DNA from: Salinibacterium sp. TMP30
Lineage (GTDB): Bacteria > Actinomycetota > Actinomycetes > Actinomycetales > Microbacteriaceae
NCBI RefSeq assembly: GCF_038397785.1
Contig: NZ_CP151642.1
Coordinates: forward strand, 2,232,001 to 2,296,000
Length of the DNA: 64,000 nt
Direction of reading: 5' to 3'
The notes under the pieces were generated by a model. It saw nothing but the letters and a program-made list of their open reading frames with translations, made no database searches and was not told the origin of the DNA. Positions 55,717-64,000 of this stretch are shown here, piece after piece (the first letter of the stretch is position 1; every line of letters begins with the position of its first letter). The translations under genes and the position numbers were made by a program.

Positions 55717-56379
55717 ATGACAACGCACGATGTAGTAAAGCGCACGTATCGCATTGGTCATGTCGACGACCACGAGACGGTTCAGCTGGGCTTCGGCTCC
55801 CTCCTCTCGCAGTGCTCCGACCTGAGCCTCGTGGCATCCGTCCCCCGCGTGCGCGACCTGAGCGCAGTGATCGACAGCCTCGATGTGGTGGTTCTTGACG
55901 TGCGCCTCTCAGACCGCAGCACCGTCGAAAACAATGTTGCGTGGCTGCGCGAGCACGGCGTCCATGTGCTCGTCTTCACGGCGGCAGACAATGCCAGCGA
56001 GGTACGCGCAGCCTCCCGCGCCGGAGTTCTGGGGATCGTGCGCAAATCTGAGTCCCGCGACGTCATCGTGGATGCGGTGCGCGAGGCTGCGCGCGGCAAC
56101 CCGGTCGTGACAACTGATTGGGCAGCAGCACTCGACTCTGATCCGGAGCTCGACGCTGCCGGCTTAAGCCCTAAAGAGCAAGAAGTGCTCGCCCATTACG
56201 CTTCTGGCGACAAATCAATTGCTGTTGCTCACCGCGCCGGGCTATCGTCCAGCACGGTAGCGGAGTACGTTCGCCGCATCCGACACAAGTACGCAATGGT
56301 GGGTCGCCCAGCACACACCAAAGTCGACCTCTATAAGCGGGCCGTTGAAGACGGCATCCTTCCCCCTCCCACTTCGTGA
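55717..56379 (+). CDS. NarL/LuxR-type response regulator
   Basis: A 220-residue regulator with an N-terminal receiver domain: acidic pair Asp17-Asp18, phospho-acceptor Asp61 (VVVLDVRL), Thr88 and Lys110 complete the active site. A C-terminal LuxR-type HTH follows (about residues 149-212: LSPKEQEVLAHYASGDKSI, region 150-168, then STVAEYVRRIRHKYA). The HTH lacks the usual KEIA-type third helix wording, so it is divergent. It overlaps the kinase gene by 4 bases and is therefore its expected partner. Target genes are unknown; the adjacent pilus locus is one possibility. Confidence 0.92.
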   Translation: MTTHDVVKRTYRIGHVDDHETVQLGFGSLLSQCSDLSLVASVPRVRDLSAVIDSLDVVVLDVRLSDRSTVENNVAWLREHGVHVLVFTAADNASEVRAASRAGVLGIVRKSESRDVIVDAVREAARGNPVVTTDWAAALDSDPELDAAGLSPKEQEVLAHYASGDKSIAVAHRAGLSSSTVAEYVRRIRHKYAMVGRPAHTKVDLYKRAVEDGILPPPTS

Positions 56380-57575
56380 ACAACTTCTCGACCCGGTTGC
56401 CATCGACGGCCAGCGCCGAGCTCGGTGTGGTTCGAGTCATGAGCGCGGTGCTAGCGGCGACAACGATGCTCTTTTTGGCGCTCACCATCGGTTCACTCAT
56501 AGAACAGAAAAGTTATGTCATGCCGCACTGGCAAAGCGTGGCGGTAACAGCAATTTTTGGATTGCCCCTTATCTTGGCTGCCGCCGCACCGTGGAGTTCC
56601 TTGCGCGAACTGCGCTTGATGCACGGTGCCTACGCAATAATTTTCGCGATAGTGGTGGTGAGTTGGATCCCCGCGTTCATCAATGGCCCCCTGCCCAGCG
56701 GTATGGCACCGTGGACGGTCGGGATGACCGCACTCAGCACAGTTCCCGCTGCGATCGCATGGCGGCCGGCGGTCGCCTGGGGCTTTCTTATAGCCAGCTC
56801 CCTTGTCATTGCCCCGATCCGCATCATCGCTGACGGTGGCACAGATATATCGCTCGCAGTACAGTTCGCGATTTTCACCATTACCGTGTGCGCTGTATTC
56901 ACCGCCGTCGCTATCGTCGCTATCGGCGCAGGTCGAGAAGTGGATGTCGCGACCGCTGCAGCGCGGGTTTCGTCAACGCGGGCTGCAGCGTTGACCGCGC
57001 GCGCTGAAGAACAAGCACACCTCGATGCACTTGTGCACGACGAAGTCATCGCAACAATCTTTGCGGCAGCCGGGGCCGGACGCAGCGATTCAGAGGCAAC
57101 ACGAGTGCAGGCTGCGCGCACCATCGCCCGCCTCCAGAAGCTTCACGAGGCTACCGCTGGTGTTCCTGAGCTTATCCACTCCGACTACCTCATCCGGGGC
57201 CTCTCCACGTCGATCGATGAAGCAACAGATTCGGGAGAGTTCAACGTCACCGGCGAACGGAACGCACCGATCCCCTCGTCGATCGCTAGCGCGCTGATCG
57301 AGGCAACAGTCGAAGCACTGCGCAACAGCGTCGTGCATGCCTCTCGAGACTCCACTCCCGTGCGCCGCGTCGTTGACCTTCGCTTGAGCCCGGAACGTGT
57401 CGACATCACCATCACCGACAATGGGCGGGGCTTTGATGCGGCTAACGTTCCTAAGAATCGCCTAGGCATCGTGGTGAGCATCCTCGGTCGCATCAATGCC
57501 CTCCCTGGAGCACACGCTGCAGTCAGTTCACGACCTGGTGAAGGCACGCAGGTGAGCGTCGGATGGCAGGAATGA
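56376..57575 (+). CDS. six-helix membrane histidine kinase
   Basis: A 399-residue sensor kinase. Six hydrophobic segments lie in residues 20-185 and no large extracellular sensor is visible, so the signal is probably sensed in or near the membrane. A cytoplasmic helical region has the candidate phosphorylated histidine His221 (LVHDEVIATI). The HATPase domain follows: N box EATVEALRNSVVHA (309-322), G1 DNGRGFD (348-354), G2 GIVVSILGRI and GEGTQVSVGW. The layout matches the NarX/DesK-type HPK7 group. It overlaps the response regulator by 4 bases and the next gene by 13. Confidence 0.92.
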   Translation: MNNFSTRLPSTASAELGVVRVMSAVLAATTMLFLALTIGSLIEQKSYVMPHWQSVAVTAIFGLPLILAAAAPWSSLRELRLMHGAYAIIFAIVVVSWIPAFINGPLPSGMAPWTVGMTALSTVPAAIAWRPAVAWGFLIASSLVIAPIRIIADGGTDISLAVQFAIFTITVCAVFTAVAIVAIGAGREVDVATAAARVSSTRAAALTARAEEQAHLDALVHDEVIATIFAAAGAGRSDSEATRVQAARTIARLQKLHEATAGVPELIHSDYLIRGLSTSIDEATDSGEFNVTGERNAPIPSSIASALIEATVEALRNSVVHASRDSTPVRRVVDLRLSPERVDITITDNGRGFDAANVPKNRLGIVVSILGRINALPGAHAAVSSRPGEGTQVSVGWQE

Positions 57576-58597
57576 GCCGCCGCACGGCCGCGCCACGACG
57601 GCTAGAGCTACCTGAGATCACGGGGCGTGGAGCCCACACACTGATCTGGATCTACTACGCCACCATGTCGGCACTCGCACTGCTCTCCCTCGAAGACGTG
57701 CACTCCCCCGCGATTGTCTACCTTTCGATCGCGAACTTCGGTGCCATCTGGTTCGTCCTCACCCGTGATACCGCACAGCGAGTTCGAATAGGCGTGTGCA
57801 TTTTCGTCATCTCCGCGAGCGTTCTCGCGACTCTGCTGTCATCGTGGAACGCGATCGCGGGCGGTTTTTCGCAATGGTATGTCGGGGCAGGTGCGCTCGC
57901 CATGTTCTACCTCAGTTTGCGCGGCCGCGACCTGTACGCATGGCTCGGTTTCTCGGCGATTGGCCTCGCTGTAATCGCCTGGGGCATCACCACCGACGAC
58001 CGCCTGCTGGAGGCCATCGTCTTAGTTGCACGGCAGGCACCTATAGTGCTGGTCGGCTCGCTGTTTTCCTTCGGCATGAAGCGCACGGGCAGAAAGCTTG
58101 AGAACGTGCACGAGGCCGACACTGCGCGAGTTGCTGCCGAAGCTGCGGCCCTTGCGCGCACTGCCGAGCGTTCGCGACGTCTTGCGGCACTCGACTCAGC
58201 GGTCGGCCGCCAACTTCAGCGCATTGCAGAAGGTGACGATCTCAGCGACGATGACCGCCGTGAACTTCTGATCGCAGAAGCGCGCCTTCGAGACACTCTG
58301 CGTGCGCGCCAGCTTGATCTGCCCGAGATCGTGGCTGCCGTGCAACGTGCCCGACGACGTGGCGTCGCTGTGCTGCTGCTCGATGACCGCTACCCCCTAG
58401 CCCTGCCCTCGGGAGCACTCCCCCGTGTGAGCGATGCAGCGGTTCGGATGCTGGACTCCGCCGTCACCGGCACGGTCACGATTCGACTGCTCCCGGCGGG
58501 GCGTGCGTTGCTCGCCACCATGGTCGCGGACGGCAAGGAGTACTCCCGGGTAGAACTCCCATCGCTGACCAGTGCGATGCCGCCCTCAAACATTTAG
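57563..58597 (+). CDS. membrane protein resembling a degenerate sensor kinase
   Basis: A 344-residue protein. Five hydrophobic segments in residues 25-175 are followed by a coiled-coil helix (ENVHEADTARVAAEAAALART) and a region with LAALDSAVGRQLQRIAE that resembles a kinase dimerisation helix but lacks a convincing H-box histidine, and no N- or G-box ATP-binding motifs follow. The C-terminal part (VTIRLLPAGRALLATMVADG) could be a decayed HATPase-type fold. It overlaps the kinase gene by 13 bases (ATG 57563), so it is part of the same translation unit. It might modulate or form heterodimers with the kinase; function unproven. Confidence 0.75.
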   Translation: MAGMSRRTAAPRRLELPEITGRGAHTLIWIYYATMSALALLSLEDVHSPAIVYLSIANFGAIWFVLTRDTAQRVRIGVCIFVISASVLATLLSSWNAIAGGFSQWYVGAGALAMFYLSLRGRDLYAWLGFSAIGLAVIAWGITTDDRLLEAIVLVARQAPIVLVGSLFSFGMKRTGRKLENVHEADTARVAAEAAALARTAERSRRLAALDSAVGRQLQRIAEGDDLSDDDRRELLIAEARLRDTLRARQLDLPEIVAAVQRARRRGVAVLLLDDRYPLALPSGALPRVSDAAVRMLDSAVTGTVTIRLLPAGRALLATMVADGKEYSRVELPSLTSAMPPSNI

Positions 58598-58651
58598 GCA
58601 AACAGCATGCGGGGCAAGCACGGAGCCAAGCTTTGGCTGCCCCGTTAACGA

Positions 58652-58688
58652 CGAAGGGCCCCTCGTCGCACTGACGAGGGGCCCTTCG
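58652..58688. terminator. bidirectional terminator after rpoC
   Basis: CGAAGGGCCCCTCGTC (58652-58667) and GACGAGGGGCCCTTCG (58673-58688) form a perfect 16-bp stem with a 5-base loop. It lies between the convergent ends of the signalling genes and rpoC and can serve both. Confidence 0.9.
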
Positions 58689-58720
58689 GTGGCATCACCC
58701 GAAGGCGACTCCGAGACTAC

Positions 58721-62602
<3,882 letters not shown>

Positions 62603-62646
62603 TTTATCTTCTCTCTTCGAAAGTTGTGCAGTCGTGTTCGGTCGGG

Positions 62647-64000
62647 TTAAATCTCGTCAACAGACGAGGACTCGAACCGCGCTGAAATGTTGATGCCCAA
62701 CTCTTCCGCTGCACGGAAAGCTTCATCATCCGTGTCGCGCAGGTTGACCGTTGAACCGTCGGCCGAAAGAACTTCGACGTTGAGGCACAGCGACTGCATT
62801 TCCTTGATGAGCACCTTGAAGCTCTCGGGGATGCCGGGCTCCTGGATGTTCTCGCCCTTAACAATGGCTTCGTACACCTTGACGCGGCCGAGGATGTCAT
62901 CCGACTTGATCGTCAGAAGCTCCTGCAGTGCGTAGGCGGCACCGTATGCCTCAAGCGCCCACACTTCCATCTCACCGAAGCGCTGTCCACCGAACTGCGC
63001 CTTACCACCAAGTGGCTGCTGGGTGATCATCGAGTACGGACCCGTTGAACGAGCGTGAATCTTGTCGTCAACGAGGTGGTGCAGCTTGAGGATGTACATG
63101 TAACCGACCGAAACGGGAGCAGGGAACGGCTCACCAGAACGACCATCGAACAGCGGGGTCTTACCCGAGGAGTCGATCAGTCGAACGCCGTCACGAGTAG
63201 GGGTCGTGGAGTCAAGCAGACCCGCGATCTCTTCCTCGTAGGCGCCGTCGAATACAGGGGTAGCAACCTTGGTGCCTGGCTCGGCGCTGAAGGCCTCCTC
63301 GGGCAGCGAACGTGCCCACTCCGGCTTACCTTCAACTTCCCAACCCTGCTTCGCAACCCAACCGAGGTGAGTTTCGAGTACCTGACCGAAGTTCATTCGA
63401 CCGGGGATACCGAGCGGATTCAGGATGATGTCAACCGGGGTTCCATCGGCGAGGAACGGCATGTCTTCGACCGGCAGAATCTTCGAGATAACACCCTTGT
63501 TGCCGTGACGACCAGCGAGCTTGTCACCTTCGGTGATCTTGCGCTTCTGGGCGATGTACACAACAACACGCTGGTTGACACCGGAGCCGAGCTCGTCATC
63601 GTTGTCTGCGGAGAACTCCTTGACAGCGATGATCGTTCCGGCTTCACCGTGGGGAACCTTCAGCGAGGTGTCGCGAACTTCGCGGCTCTTCTCATTGAAG
63701 ATGGCGCGCAACAATCGCTCTTCTGCTGAAAGCTCGGTCTCGCCCTTGGGTGTTACCTTGCCAACGAGGATGTCGCCGGGGCGAACCTCAGCACCGATGC
63801 GGATGATTCCACGCTCGTCGAGGTCAGCCAATAGTTCTGGGCTGACGTTCGGCAGGTCGCGCGTGATCTCTTCTTTACCGAGCTTGGTGTCGCGAGCATC
63901 CACTTCGTATTCTTCGATGTGGATCGACGACAGTACGTCGTCTTTCACCAAGTTCTGGCTCAGGATGATCGCGTCCTCGAAGTTGTGGCCTTCCCACGGC
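62647..64000 (-). CDS. rpoB: RNA polymerase beta subunit, 3' part (runs off the right edge)
   Basis: The frame is open from the stop at 62647 to the window edge (about 451 codons) and reads the C-terminal part of Rpo[15 protein letters not shown] at the edge, then [60 protein letters not shown] (family regions). The rifampicin-resistance cluster lies upstream of the visible part. The start is outside the window. Confidence 0.98.
   Translation of the reverse strand, partial: PWEGHNFEDAIILSQNLVKDDVLSSIHIEEYEVDARDTKLGKEEITRDLPNVSPELLADLDERGIIRIGAEVRPGDILVGKVTPKGETELSAEERLLRAIFNEKSREVRDTSLKVPHGEAGTIIAVKEFSADNDDELGSGVNQRVVVYIAQKRKITEGDKLAGRHGNKGVISKILPVEDMPFLADGTPVDIILNPLGIPGRMNFGQVLETHLGWVAKQGWEVEGKPEWARSLPEEAFSAEPGTKVATPVFDGAYEEEIAGLLDSTTPTRDGVRLIDSSGKTPLFDGRSGEPFPAPVSVGYMYILKLHHLVDDKIHARSTGPYSMITQQPLGGKAQFGGQRFGEMEVWALEAYGAAYALQELLTIKSDDILGRVKVYEAIVKGENIQEPGIPESFKVLIKEMQSLCLNVEVLSADGSTVNLRDTDDEAFRAAEELGINISARFESSSVDEI

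Overview
The window reads as a stretch of a high-GC actinobacterial chromosome, most likely a Microbacteriaceae member close to Salinibacterium, Rhodoglobus or Cryobacterium. That placement rests on the actinobacterial sequence style of the proteins, on the ribosomal and tsa/glmS/glmM gene order, and on spc and alpha operons lacking rpsN and rpsD. It is an inference from remembered gene order, not a phylogeny. I see no insertion sequence, prophage, CRISPR array, tRNA or rRNA.

Region 1 (1-12.6 kb) is housekeeping. groES sits behind a promoter carrying two HrcA-type CIRCE operators. A THUMP-like methyltransferase is divergent from it, followed by two small DUF4190 membrane proteins. Then comes a tightly overlapping leftward operon: glmS, acpS, alr, tsaE, tsaB, rimI, tsaD. 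It joins UDP-GlcNAc and D-alanine supply, acyl-carrier activation and the t6A tRNA modification machinery. coaA runs rightward, and glmM, rpsI and rplM follow leftward.

Region 2 (12.6-29.7 kb) is the S10-spc-alpha ribosomal supercluster, all leftward from rpsJ to rplQ and truA. It includes secY, adk, infA, rpmJ and rpoA. Several ribosomal proteins (uL15, uS5, uS3, bL17, bL29, uL24) carry long low-complexity extensions. Between adk and infA, on the opposite strand, lies the wreck of a PRD/PTS-type transcription regulator.

Region 3 (30.1-41.9 kb) is a complete histidine-utilisation operon (hutH-hutU-hutG-hutI) divergent from an IclR-type regulator. A repeated operator-like motif lies between them. 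The operon sits between the S10 operon and the str operon (rpsL-rpsG-fusA-tuf). A four-helix membrane protein follows rpsL.

Region 4 (42.0-55.0 kb) is a full type IV pilus locus, all leftward: pilB, pilT, pilC, the major pilin, three large minor-pilin-like proteins, the prepilin peptidase pilD, then pilM, pilN and pilO. It includes both extension and retraction ATPases. The pilin gene has a strong terminator behind it, which should make pilin the dominant product. PilT carries an unusual disordered N-terminal extension of about 310 residues.

Region 5 (55.0-64 kb) holds a 720-base weakly coding spacer and a rightward three-gene signalling unit. That unit comprises a LuxR-type response regulator, a six-helix histidine kinase and a membrane protein resembling a kinase without its catalytic domain. 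After that come rpoC and the 3' part of rpoB, which runs off the right edge. The strongest candidates for something new are the three-gene signalling unit beside the pilus locus, the PilT extension, the hut operator pair and the relic regulator inside the ribosomal cluster.
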